The translations under genes and the position numbers were made by a program. 64,000 bases of DNA from Deinococcus ruber (lineage in GTDB: Bacteria > Deinococcota > Deinococci > Deinococcales > Deinococcaceae), in assembly GCF_014648095.1 (NCBI RefSeq), contig NZ_BMQL01000013.1:52672-116671 (forward strand). The letters run 5' to 3'. Positions 48,138 through 55,152 of the stretch are shown one piece after another. The notes below the pieces were generated by a model, which was not told the origin of the DNA, searched no databases, and was given only the letters and a program-made list of their open reading frames with translations. The first letter of the stretch is position 1; each line of letters starts with the position of its first letter.

Positions 48138-48587
48138 TCAATACGCGGTTTTGGTCAATCGGGTGTCGATGGTGGTCATCAGCCGTTCGTGGGTGTCGAG
48201 CTCGCGGATCAGCTCGGGGTCGGTGAGTTGTGAGCGGTAGGTCATGTAGGCGATGCTCGCTTCCACCTGGTCTTCGGGCGTGCCGAACGGGGCGAGGGCG
48301 TTGTGCAGCGCAGCTTCGGCGGCGTCGCGCAGAGCGGGCTGGCAGCAGTCTTTGCGGCGTCGGCGGAATTCACCGGTCGCCAGGGTGAGGTAGAGGATGC
48401 CGGGCGCGGCGCAGTGTGGGCAGCTGGCCTCGAAGAGTCGGGCGCGGGTCTCGCCACGCTGCGCCTGCTGACGCTCGATGCTGTCCCGCAGGGCTTTGGC
48501 GGATTTCGGGTTGACGGCGAGCAGCTGCGCGAGGGTGAGGACTTCGGGGCTGAGTTCGTCCTGGAAGCGTGCCTGGGTGTCAGTCAT
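48138..48587 (-). CDS. Small protein with a CPHC zinc motif
   Basis: This 149-residue protein starts at ATG 48587, overlapping the initiator stop (ATGA). It has a helical start (LSPEVLTLAQLLAVNPKSAK), a zinc-like pair (EASCPHCAAPGILYL then KDCCQPAL), and a helical end with ELIRELDTHERLM. Its coupling to the initiator suggests a replication role such as helicase loading, but no family is recognised. Confidence 0.62.
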   Translation of the reverse strand: MTDTQARFQDELSPEVLTLAQLLAVNPKSAKALRDSIERQQAQRGETRARLFEASCPHCAAPGILYLTLATGEFRRRRKDCCQPALRDAAEAALHNALAPFGTPEDQVEASIAYMTYRSQLTDPELIRELDTHERLMTTIDTRLTKTAY

Positions 48588-49537
48588 GACGGGCTCCTGG
48601 AGGCGCGCAGATTCGCCATGATCTGTGCCCGGTGGTCCGCTGGGGCTTCGCTGGGCTTGGTTTTGGGCCGCACAGCCTCGTCGAGGGCCCGGATCATCGG
48701 CGTCAGGAACTTCCGGCTGCCGTGCTCGTTGAAGGCCTTGGTTTTGATGGCGGCGATCAACGCCGGATCGAGCGTCAGCCACGCTTCACGGGCTGGGTTC
48801 TCGGCGATCAGGCCGTCTGGACCGTCCACCCTTTTCCCGGCCAGCATGCGGTTGAGCAGTGCAATCGCCGCCGCCGGGCCGCCCGAAACCTGTTCAGTGC
48901 TCGTGGCGTTGGTCTGAGGAGCGTCCTGGGAGGTTGGGCCGGATTTCTGAGAGTCGGTTCCCTGTGACGCCGTGGCGGCGACAGCCGCTCCGGCGCTTGC
49001 GCCGATCTGGGGTTGATTCTGAAGTTCGGCAGCAGCAGGTGTTCCGTCAGGGATCTGGAGTGGCGTCGCGCTGTCGCGCCCTGCTCCTCCTGCTTCAGGA
49101 ATTGGTTCTTCAGTTATTCCTTTAAGTAAGTTATTACTTGTGTCGGTTTTACCGGATACGGTGTTTCCGTTTCCGGTTTCTCCGGATACGGCTTTACCGG
49201 ATACGGTTTTCCAGGAAGCGGCTCGGTCATCATTCGCTACCTCGTGGATGACGTACTCGTACCCTTTGACCCTGCCTTTTTCGCGGACTTCAAAGCGTTC
49301 GAGGTAGCCGGTGCTGCCCAGTTCTGCCAGCGCCTTGTAACAAGCGTCCCGTCCATCGGTGCTGCGCTTCTGCAGGTCAGCCACGTAGACCTTCCAGCCG
49401 TCTTTCCGGCTCAGCAGATAGCCCATCAGGCCCTTGGCCCGCCAGGACAGGCGTTCGTCCTCGAAGAGTGAGCGGGCAATCTGCGCGTAGGGATTCTCGC
49501 TGTTCCGGGCGGCCCGGATGATGGTGTTGCTGCTCAT
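48584..49537 (-). CDS. Phage-type replication initiator with N-terminal winged helix
   Basis: This 317-residue protein starts at ATG 49537, overlapping the upstream stop. The N-terminal winged helix (ENPYAQIARSLFEDERLSWR, AKGLMGYLLSRKDGWKVYV, YLERFEVREKGRVKGYEY) is common in phage replication proteins. A low-complexity linker (about residues 105-215) contains repeated VSGK/VSGE units, and a C-terminal helical part (FLTPMIRALDEAVRP) follows. The linker DNA holds iteron-like repeats beside an AT-rich stretch, as the lambda O gene contains its own origin. The initiator role is inferred from this and from gene order. Confidence 0.7.
   Translation of the reverse strand: MSSNTIIRAARNSENPYAQIARSLFEDERLSWRAKGLMGYLLSRKDGWKVYVADLQKRSTDGRDACYKALAELGSTGYLERFEVREKGRVKGYEYVIHEVANDDRAASWKTVSGKAVSGETGNGNTVSGKTDTSNNLLKGITEEPIPEAGGAGRDSATPLQIPDGTPAAAELQNQPQIGASAGAAVAATASQGTDSQKSGPTSQDAPQTNATSTEQVSGGPAAAIALLNRMLAGKRVDGPDGLIAENPAREAWLTLDPALIAAIKTKAFNEHGSRKFLTPMIRALDEAVRPKTKPSEAPADHRAQIMANLRASRSPS
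49093..49206. other. Putative intragenic replication origin
   Basis: Three exact copies of CCGGATACGG (49152-49161, 49182-49191, 49197-49206) at 30- and 15-base spacing, with related TTTCCGG motifs between them, sit next to an AT-rich run (49093-49145, including TTCCTTTAAGTAAGTTATTA) in otherwise GC-rich DNA. Both lie in the variable linker of the replication initiator gene. Iterons plus an unwinding region inside the initiator gene match the layout of lambda-type origins. Confidence 0.5.
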
Positions 49538-50349
49538 ATCGCTAACCTCGGGAGCCAACTGTTTTTGTAGGCCATGCAGTGGGTGTGGGGAGCCAGCAGC
49601 GGCAGGGGCACACCGGGATGGCCCAGCAGCACCTCGATATCGGCCTTCTTGGTACGGGGGTTGTAGGCGTTCGGCTGCGGCGGATCATGGAAGGGCCAGC
49701 CGAGATTGCAGGCGATCAGCTCACGGTCGGGCGTGCCGTGTCGGCAGGTGGCGCACACCTGCCCGGTCAGGGTGGGGAGCGGGATACCGAGCGAAGGGCG
49801 TAGTTCGTCCAGCGCTTCCTGTCGCAGCCGCTGCTTCTCGGCCACGTCCAAGCTGCTGGGCATCGGGCCGGTCACGGTTGCCAGGACATATGTGGCCTCG
49901 CTGACCTCGTGCTCGTTGTAGAGAAACACGGTGCTCTTCCCGCGACGTTTGTGCATCGTGCCAGCGGTGGTGTTGCAGCGAGTGCAGGTGCGCGAGGTAC
50001 CGGACTCGCTCTTCCCGTCCAGGAACAGCACGCTGCCCCAGGTGTGGGTGCAGGAGTTCTGCCAGTCGGCCAGGTCGCGCAGATGGAACCCGTCGATACC
50101 CTCGCACAGCCAAGGCTTGAACTTCGGCTCGACAAAGCCGCCGTCGCGGGCCACGATGTCGCATTCCTTGCCGCTCGGGAAGCGGTCCTGGGTGCGCCAC
50201 AGCAGCACTTCCTTCTTGCCGCTCGGTCGCACGATGGCTTTCAGGTGCAGGCCGCGTGCGACGATATACGCCGCCGGCTGGCCAGACACTGCGGCAGCGG
50301 CGAACAGTTGGGTCAGCACCGCCTCCAGCACCGGCACTTCACCCGGCAC
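49534..50349 (-). CDS. Hypothetical protein with two zinc-ribbon-like pairs
   Basis: This 271-residue protein has an N-terminal domain (AAYIVARGLHLKAIVRPSGK), a first Cys pair (TSRTCTRCNTTAG), and a second (GQVCATCRHGTPDRELIAC), both typical of zinc ribbons. GTG 50349 overlaps the HNH gene end by 11 bases, and the stop overlaps the initiator start. No family is recognised; a DNA-binding or replication accessory role fits the operon. Confidence 0.6.
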   Translation of the reverse strand: MPGEVPVLEAVLTQLFAAAAVSGQPAAYIVARGLHLKAIVRPSGKKEVLLWRTQDRFPSGKECDIVARDGGFVEPKFKPWLCEGIDGFHLRDLADWQNSCTHTWGSVLFLDGKSESGTSRTCTRCNTTAGTMHKRRGKSTVFLYNEHEVSEATYVLATVTGPMPSSLDVAEKQRLRQEALDELRPSLGIPLPTLTGQVCATCRHGTPDRELIACNLGWPFHDPPQPNAYNPRTKKADIEVLLGHPGVPLPLLAPHTHCMAYKNSWLPRLAI

Positions 50350-50845
50350 GCTGCACCGCCTCAGGAATGATATTCAGCCGTGCCCAGCTGGCGTACAGCA
50401 CCCGCGCCGCGCCGTTGTACGCCGCTGCGGCCAGTTCGGCGGTCTGGTAGGTTCCGAGCTGGATCTGCTGCGTCCCGACGTTGATGCAGGCACGGAAGGT
50501 GCCGTGGCCGGTCTTGCTGACGCCTTTGTAGCCGCTGGTGTTGTTCTTGTGCATGCGGCGGTTGCGGCTGTTCTGGGTCTTGGTGGCGGGGCGCAGGTTG
50601 CGGCGCTGGTTGTCGAGGCGGTTGCCGTTGATGTGGTCCTGGTAGCGCCCGCCCTGGTCGTCGGCTTCCAGGAAGCGGTGCAGCCGGACTTTGGCGCGGC
50701 CCCCCCTGTCGAGCTTCAGGGTGATGGCGGGGTAGCCGCTGGTATCGAGGTACCACAGTCGGGCGTTGAGCACGTCGTAGTCGGCATTATCGACCAGGGC
50801 GCTGTGGCCCTGGCCTTGTTTGCCGCGCAGGGGGATCTCTTTCAT
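50339..50845 (-). CDS. HNH homing endonuclease with AP2 domain
   Basis: This 168-residue protein has an N-terminal NUMOD-like strand region (ALVDNADYDVLNARLWYL), an HNH core (KVRLHRFLEADDQ, DHINGNRLDNQRRNLRPAT), then an AP2-type DNA-binding domain (TSGYKGVSKTGHGTFRACI, LGTYQTAELAAAAYNGAA). This HNH-AP2 order is typical of free-standing phage homing endonucleases. Start ATG 50845 (MKEIPLRGK) is chosen by the family opening. It is a selfish insertion into the early operon. Confidence 0.9.
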   Translation of the reverse strand: MKEIPLRGKQGQGHSALVDNADYDVLNARLWYLDTSGYPAITLKLDRGGRAKVRLHRFLEADDQGGRYQDHINGNRLDNQRRNLRPATKTQNSRNRRMHKNNTSGYKGVSKTGHGTFRACINVGTQQIQLGTYQTAELAAAAYNGAARVLYASWARLNIIPEAVQRAG

Positions 50846-50891
50846 GGGATCTGGTGGCCTCGGGAACGGGCTGCTGGGCAAACCGGGTTCA

Positions 50892-51095
50892 TCAGTTCAG
50901 CTCCTGAAAGCGGGCGGACGTGAGGGCCAGCAGGTAGATGGGGGCGCGGTGCTCCACGTAGGCTTCGATCACCACGGCGGCCTGCGCGGGCAGATCACGG
51001 GCGAAGAGGGCATCTGCTTCGGTGGCCATCGCCTCGGCAACCAGGCAGGCGGTCAGCGCCGTGCAGCCGCAGGGCAGGGCCGTTGGCTTACACAC
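50892..51095 (-). CDS. Small Cys-rich protein
   Basis: This 67-residue frame starts at GTG 51095 (GGGAG seven bases upstream) and overlaps the previous stop by eight bases. It reads CKPTALPCGCTALTACLVAE, with four Cys near the start, then a helix (AMATEADALFARDLPAQAAV). The Cys cluster could bind zinc. The longer frame to 51164 lacks a ribosome site. Confidence 0.5.
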   Translation of the reverse strand: MCKPTALPCGCTALTACLVAEAMATEADALFARDLPAQAAVVIEAYVEHRAPIYLLALTSARFQELN

Positions 51096-51297
51096 AGCCG
51101 TCTCCCAGCACGTCGGGCGACATGTGCTGCGCGGCGCGTTCCCGCAGGTCCGCCGCGCGGTCATACTCGGGACCGCCCCGCTCGGCAGCGCGGTGGCACG
51201 CCTCGACCGCCGCGAAGTACGCCTGGGTGCGCTGGTAGGAGCGGGCGCTGGACGCCGCGAGGGCGGTGGAGGGCAGGGCCAGAGGCTTTGTGTTCAT
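51088..51297 (-). CDS. Small helical protein
   Basis: This 69-residue protein begins MNTKPLALPSTALAASSARS, then a long helix (YQRTQAYFAAVEACHRAAE). Start ATG 51297 overlaps the preceding stop (ATGA). It is part of the strictly coupled early operon. No family is recognised. Confidence 0.6.
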   Translation of the reverse strand: MNTKPLALPSTALAASSARSYQRTQAYFAAVEACHRAAERGGPEYDRAADLRERAAQHMSPDVLGDGCV

Positions 51298-51557
51298 CGG
51301 CGGGCCGCCCGCATATAGATGTGCTGATGGCGCTGCTGACGGGTGCGGAGCAGCGAAGCGCGGCGTTGGCGCAGGAAGCGGCGCAGGCCCGCGTGGTTCT
51401 CCATCCGCGAGAGGCCCCACGCGGCGATCAGCAGCGCCAGGGCAGCCAGCGGCAGCATGCGGAGCGTGAGCGGCGACTGGTCGGCCTGCCCAGCTGCCCC
51501 CAGGATTAGGACGAGGCCGAGGGTGAAGCGCCCGGTGCCGGGTTGGGAACGGGTCAT
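51294..51557 (-). CDS. Small membrane protein
   Basis: This 87-residue protein has two membrane helices (FTLGLVLILGAAGQ and LPLAALALLIAAWGLS) and a basic tail (RRFLRQRRASLLRTRQQRH). It is coupled to both neighbours by ATGA overlaps. A role at the host membrane is likely, for example exclusion or replication anchoring, but no family is recognised. Confidence 0.62.
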   Translation of the reverse strand: MTRSQPGTGRFTLGLVLILGAAGQADQSPLTLRMLPLAALALLIAAWGLSRMENHAGLRRFLRQRRASLLRTRQQRHQHIYMRAARR

Positions 51558-51763
51558 ACGGCGCCCCCCGGTGTTGAGGTGAGCAGGTCGCGTGCGGCGC
51601 AGCGCTGGTACGTGAGGGCGGTGTCCACGGCCCGCTCGCGCAGCTGGGCGAGGTCGCCGCGACCTGCGATCAGGGCGTCCAGATACTGCTGCTGGGCGGT
51701 AAGCTTCGCCTGATACGCCGCCTCGGTCGCATCTCGCTTGACGCCGACGCCCCCGAAGCTCAT
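51554..51763 (-). CDS. Small helical protein
   Basis: This 69-residue protein is mostly helical (AAYQAKLTAQQQYLDALIAG, then LAQLRERAVDTALTYQRCAA), suited to a coiled-coil dimer. Start ATG 51763 overlaps the upstream stop (ATGA). No family is recognised. Confidence 0.6.
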   Translation of the reverse strand: MSFGGVGVKRDATEAAYQAKLTAQQQYLDALIAGRGDLAQLRERAVDTALTYQRCAARDLLTSTPGGAV

Positions 51764-51969
51764 TCGGTCACCTCACCAAAGGTCAGGGCAGCGTGCAGGG
51801 CATCTGCGAAGTCAACGGCGGTATTACATAGGGCGTCGTAGTCGATATGGCCCATGCGGTCTCCGGGAAGCCCACGTTGAATCAACCCGAGCATTGCTAC
51901 GGCGGCGAAATACTCACGCTGGGTCACGCGTTCGGGCGCCGTGATCTTCAGTGGCTTGCTCTTGGTCAT
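51760..51969 (-). CDS. Small protein of unknown function
   Basis: This 69-residue protein reads ITAPERVTQREYFAAVAMLG in the middle of its N-terminal half, and ends DYDALCNTAVDFADALHAAL. ATGA overlaps on both sides place it in the coupled operon. The Q-R-x-Y-F-A motif recalls short conserved phage proteins, but no function is known. Confidence 0.6.
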   Translation of the reverse strand: MTKSKPLKITAPERVTQREYFAAVAMLGLIQRGLPGDRMGHIDYDALCNTAVDFADALHAALTFGEVTE

Positions 51970-52412
51970 GACGCAGCGGCCTCTGCCGCTTCCCGCTCGA
52001 CCTGGGCGATCTGCAGCTGACGCTCGAACTGGGCGCGAATCTCTGCATAGCTCTTGATGACGGCGAGGGGCTTCTTGCTCAGGCCCATGATCTGCACCCG
52101 CTTGGTATCGGCGGCAATATCGAGCACCTTCACCGCAATACCGCAGCCGCGCAGCTTCCAGATGACGTGGTGTGCCAGCCGTATGCTTCCCTGGTCATAT
52201 TCGTGAGCCTCCAGACCATCTACCTGTTCCAGCACTGCGACCAAGGCGGCGTACTTCTTGACGCATTTCGGTCCGAGCGTGCCGATGAAGGGCACCTCGA
52301 AACCCTCTCCCGTGGTTAATGGAATGCCGCAGTCCACACAGCGCTGCGCTGCGACTTTGGCAAAGAGATGGGGATGTGTCTGAGCTGCGCCCTGCTGACG
52401 AGAGGCGGTCAC
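51966..52412 (-). CDS. Zinc-motif protein
   Basis: This 148-residue protein has a CxxC pair near the start (AQRCVDCGIPLTTGEGFEVP) followed by FIGTLGPKCVKKYAALV, which adds another Cys. Then come an alpha/beta middle and a charged helical C-terminus (RAQFERQLQIAQVEREAAEA). Its zinc module is closely related to the N-terminus of the adjacent LAGLIDADG protein. Coupled by ATGA overlaps. Confidence 0.65.
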   Translation of the reverse strand: MTASRQQGAAQTHPHLFAKVAAQRCVDCGIPLTTGEGFEVPFIGTLGPKCVKKYAALVAVLEQVDGLEAHEYDQGSIRLAHHVIWKLRGCGIAVKVLDIAADTKRVQIMGLSKKPLAVIKSYAEIRAQFERQLQIAQVEREAAEAAAS

Positions 52413-53158
52413 AGCGCCTCTCCGAGCGTCATCCCGGCGGGCACCTTACGGGCCATGCTCGGGTGGATGAATGGTGCTGTGAGGGCGAGGAAGGGTGTCG
52501 CTGCTGCCCGGCCCAGACGTAAGACGAACTGTCCTGCCTGACGTCCGCTGCACCGGTTCAAGGTGGCGTGCAGTCCCTGTCCTGCGAACCATTCGGCGGC
52601 GAGTTCAACCTCTGACAGCGTGTAGCGGTGGGTGCAGAAGCGGATGCTGCCCTGTGTCGCGTCAAAACTTCCGTCGTCCTGATACCAGACAGCGAGGGCG
52701 GCTGGCGTTAAAAGATTGAGGAGTTGGGCGGTGATGATCTTGCGCCCAGCCGGGTAAAAGCGTGTACGCATTGCCAACAGTTCCGGCAGGGAACGCGTCC
52801 TGAGCCGATACCTGAGATTTGTCCCAAATCCTCCATCATCTGTTCGCAGCTTCGGCCCATGGACGCAAAGCTCCTGGAACACGCTGTATTTCCACATCAG
52901 ATAAGGCAGCTCACTGGCGCTATGAGTGATTTCCAGGGAAGCGCTCTGCTTCTTCGGGGCCAGTGACAACGCTCCGTCTCCGAACATGGAGCCAATCAAC
53001 AGGCTCTGGACAAGCTCCGGCCCGACCAGGCCGATGTGGGGGATGTCAGTGGCGTGGTCGCGGGTCATGGGGCGGTTGCAACTCGCGCAGACTTCAGCAC
53101 GGGCGCTGGACTGACGGGGGAGGGTGGTGCGCGTCTGGTGCTGCTGGTGTAAACTCAT
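52409..53158 (-). CDS. LAGLIDADG homing endonuclease with a host-derived zinc N-terminus
   Basis: This 249-residue protein has two LAGLIDADG helices, LLIGSMFGDGALS and LAVWYQDDGSFDA; the Asp residues are the expected catalytic metal ligands. The first 48 residues are unrelated to such enzymes and instead match the next protein's zinc module (CASCNRPMTRD, IPHIGLVGPE against CVDCGIPLTTG, VPFIGTLGPK). The endonuclease therefore appears to have landed in a paralogue of that gene, in frame. Start ATG 53158 follows CAGGAGAA. No intein splice motifs are seen. Confidence 0.85.
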   Translation of the reverse strand: MSLHQQHQTRTTLPRQSSARAEVCASCNRPMTRDHATDIPHIGLVGPELVQSLLIGSMFGDGALSLAPKKQSASLEITHSASELPYLMWKYSVFQELCVHGPKLRTDDGGFGTNLRYRLRTRSLPELLAMRTRFYPAGRKIITAQLLNLLTPAALAVWYQDDGSFDATQGSIRFCTHRYTLSEVELAAEWFAGQGLHATLNRCSGRQAGQFVLRLGRAAATPFLALTAPFIHPSMARKVPAGMTLGEAL

Positions 53159-53227
53159 GGCAGTTCTCCTGTAGAGGGAATTCCGCGCCTGGGTCTGATC
53201 CACCCGTTGTAGGCGCGGGTTTTTCGT

Positions 53228-53443
53228 TTAGTCAGCGGCTTGAGCGGGGCGGGGGAGAATGGGGCCGAGGAGTGCTAGTGCGTTCTTCTTTGCCTCCAAG
53301 TTCGGCACTTCCGGGTGGTGATCGCGGATCACGGTTTTGCAGACAGGGCCGGCTTTCGGCGTGCCACTGACCGGAGTCTTCTTCGAGCGCACCAACTCCT
53401 GGGGGGTGTGTCGCGTGGGGGTTGCGGCGGTTCTGCTACTCAT
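53228..53443 (-). CDS. Small basic protein of unknown function
   Basis: This 71-residue protein starts at ATG 53443 after AAGAGG. The N-terminus is basic and unstructured (RTAATPTRHTPQELVRSKKT) and the C-terminus is helical (NLEAKKNALALLGPILPRP). It lies between the Cro-like gene and the homing endonuclease on the same strand. No family is recognised. Confidence 0.5.
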   Translation of the reverse strand: MSSRTAATPTRHTPQELVRSKKTPVSGTPKAGPVCKTVIRDHHPEVPNLEAKKNALALLGPILPRPAQAAD

Positions 53444-53501
53444 ACACACCTCTTGCTTTGAATGGCCTCGGACGCTGACCTCCGGGGCGTTGCTTTGTCG
53501 G

Positions 53502-53768
53502 CTAGGCCGACGCCTGGGGCTGAATGTCTGAGAGAGAGGCTGGTGGAGCGGCTTCTTTCTCTAGACCCGCCAATTCTGCTAGTAGTCTACTAGTAGAACG
53601 CCGCAACGGTCTACTGAGATGCCGGGCGTAGTGCGCTGCATCGTCCAGAGAAATGCGGTGAACACCCTGCTCGTGTTTTTCAATCCGGTAGACCGAGAAG
53701 CCCGTAATCTGCGCGAATTTTTGTCGATCAAATCCTGCAGCCTCTCGTAGCTTCTTGAGGGTCGTCAT
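53502..53768 (-). CDS. Cro-like helix-turn-helix protein
   Basis: This 88-residue XRE-type HTH protein contains KKLREAAGFDRQKFAQITGF then SVYRIEKHEQGVHRISLDDA, matching the recognition helix pattern. It is divergent from the CI/S24-type repressor and heads the early minus-strand operon, as Cro does in lambdoid phages. The intergenic region contains TAGTAG/CTACTA palindromes, and one such motif also lies inside this gene (about 53578-53597). Confidence 0.82.
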   Translation of the reverse strand: MTTLKKLREAAGFDRQKFAQITGFSVYRIEKHEQGVHRISLDDAAHYARHLSRPLRRSTSRLLAELAGLEKEAAPPASLSDIQPQASA

Positions 53769-53865
53769 GATTAACTCCTAGTATGATACTGAGATAGCAA
53801 AATAGCTAGCTTGCGGGCTCTGCCCCCTTGGCTGCTCTAAAAGCAGCCTAGCCGACCTTTACAGG

Positions 53866-53880
53866 GTAGTAGAATTCTAC
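53866..53880. promoter_or_regulatory. Palindromic operator of the repressor/Cro switch
   Basis: GTAGAATTCTAC (53869-53880) is a perfect 12-base palindrome preceded by another GTA. Related half-sites TTCTACTAG (53908-53916) and GTAGTAGTGTAC (53935-53946) fall between it and the repressor start. These repeated motifs in the 187-base divergent region are the likely binding sites of the Cro-like and CI-like proteins. A separate hairpin GGCTGCT/AGCAGCC lies at about 53830-53848. Confidence 0.55.
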
Positions 53881-53920
53881 TTCCGGGTCTTAACCACTGT
53901 CAATAGTTTTCTACTAGGGG

Positions 53921-53956
53921 TTTACTCATTTCCGGTAGTAGTGTACTGTTATGCCA
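53921..53956 (+). promoter_or_regulatory. Leaderless promoter of the repressor gene
   Basis: TTTACT (53921-53926) and TACTGT (53944-53949) are separated by exactly 17 bases and fit -35 and -10 boxes. The ATG at 53956 begins seven bases after the -10 box, where transcription should start, and no ribosome site precedes it. This is the arrangement of leaderless mRNAs, which are frequent in Deinococcus. The GTAGTAG operator motif lies inside the spacer, so a bound repressor would block its own promoter. Confidence 0.5.
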
Positions 53957-54657
53957 TGCTTGGAGCCTATTACGTAATGCCAACTGCCAAAAACGCAAAA
54001 CCTGCGTGGGCGGTCGCGCTGAAAAAGCGTAGAGAGGAAGTAGTAGGCAGCCAGGAAGAACTCGCTATGCGGGCGGATATCTCTCAGTCTCTGGTAAGCC
54101 AGATTGAACGCGGTGTCCAAAATCCCCTTGGGGTGAGTCTGGAGCGTCTGAGCCGACTCTTACAAGCGTTGTCTTGGTCAGTAAACGAGTTCTCTGCCGC
54201 AACTGGCCTGAATCTTCCGCTTATGGGGGTTCCTCAGATGCAGCAAGCGCATGCGGAGTATCAACAGCAGCCTGTCTATAGTCTTTCCAGTTTGCTCAAC
54301 CCCTCCGCCGCTCGCCCGATTGAGCACGCATGGCTTCGACCGGGTAAAGGCGACCATCCAACCTTCACCAGAGCGCTACTGATCGAAGACACTGATATGG
54401 AACGCATGGGCCGCAGCTTGCACCCAGACGACATCGTGCTTGTGCGAACCGACGACATAACCCCTGTGAATGATCACCTCTACGCCATCGCTCATGACTC
54501 AAAAGTCATGATCCGTCGATATGTTGAAACACCCATCGGTGCAGCGTTTGTTGCCGACAACCCGAACCTTTCTGGGCAGCTCCTTTCCCCCAGTCAGGTA
54601 ACCGTGCTGGGGCGTATGTATCGCACCTTCAGCGACTTCAACAATTTCGACAACTGA
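53956..54657 (+). CDS. CI-type repressor with a degenerate S24 domain
   Basis: This 233-residue protein has an N-terminal XRE helix-turn-helix (VALKKRREEVVGSQEELAMR, ADISQSLVSQIERGVQNPLG) and a C-terminal S24/LexA-like domain. The family's catalytic GDSM segment reads EDTDMERMGRSLHPDDIVLV, so the nucleophilic Ser is absent. The protein may not self-cleave. Start ATG 53956 is favoured by the leaderless promoter; an in-frame GTG at 53941 and ATG 53977 are alternatives. It faces the Cro-like gene. Confidence 0.85.
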   Translation: MLGAYYVMPTAKNAKPAWAVALKKRREEVVGSQEELAMRADISQSLVSQIERGVQNPLGVSLERLSRLLQALSWSVNEFSAATGLNLPLMGVPQMQQAHAEYQQQPVYSLSSLLNPSAARPIEHAWLRPGKGDHPTFTRALLIEDTDMERMGRSLHPDDIVLVRTDDITPVNDHLYAIAHDSKVMIRRYVETPIGAAFVADNPNLSGQLLSPSQVTVLGRMYRTFSDFNNFDN

Positions 54658-54674
54658 TAGCCCCTGGAGGCTTC

Positions 54675-55136
54675 ATGTACTACCCAGTCGGTCACGTGTT
54701 TCCGCGTTCTGCTCCAACCTACAAACCCTTGTTTGTTTCTGGAATTATCTACGCTTCGCCGCTAGAATTCCCAGTTACTGAATGGGGGTGGGGAGTGGAT
54801 TTTGAGCCCGGATCCCCGCTGCGTCTCTTGCCGAGCCAACGTACCGCTCTGACGGAAGCATGGCTTGTGAGCGGAGATAGCATGGCACCGACGATCCAAA
54901 GTGGCGACATCGTGCTGATCAACCCTTCTGAGGCATACAGCACGCACCTGCCCTGCGCTTTCCAAACACCGTATGGGGTCATGAGCAAGCGACGCGGCGT
55001 TGATCGACTGGGACGGAATTGCCTTCTGAGCGATAACCCCGATGTGCCGCCCTTCTATGAGCTGGCGGAGGCAGTGGCGCTGGGCAGCATATATGCCGTT
55101 TATCTGGGACCGCGCAAGATCAAGCGCATTTCGTAA
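54675..55136 (+). CDS. S24-like peptidase lacking a DNA-binding domain
   Basis: This 153-residue protein begins 17 bases after the repressor, behind CTGGAGG. It has the intact S24 nucleophile motif AWLVSGDSMAPTIQSGDIVL, and a later KRRGVDRLGR segment that may supply the lysine. It has no helix-turn-helix. It may be an antirepressor-like partner or a separate protease that supplies the activity missing from the repressor. UmuD-like proteins share this build. Confidence 0.78.
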   Translation: MYYPVGHVFPRSAPTYKPLFVSGIIYASPLEFPVTEWGWGVDFEPGSPLRLLPSQRTALTEAWLVSGDSMAPTIQSGDIVLINPSEAYSTHLPCAFQTPYGVMSKRRGVDRLGRNCLLSDNPDVPPFYELAEAVALGSIYAVYLGPRKIKRIS

Positions 55137-55152
55137 TCCAAGAGGTGAACTC

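Noticed and set aside
52409..53158. Intein within the zinc-motif protein
   Set aside because: No N-terminal Cys/Ser splice block, no terminal His-Asn, and no C-terminal extein after the endonuclease.
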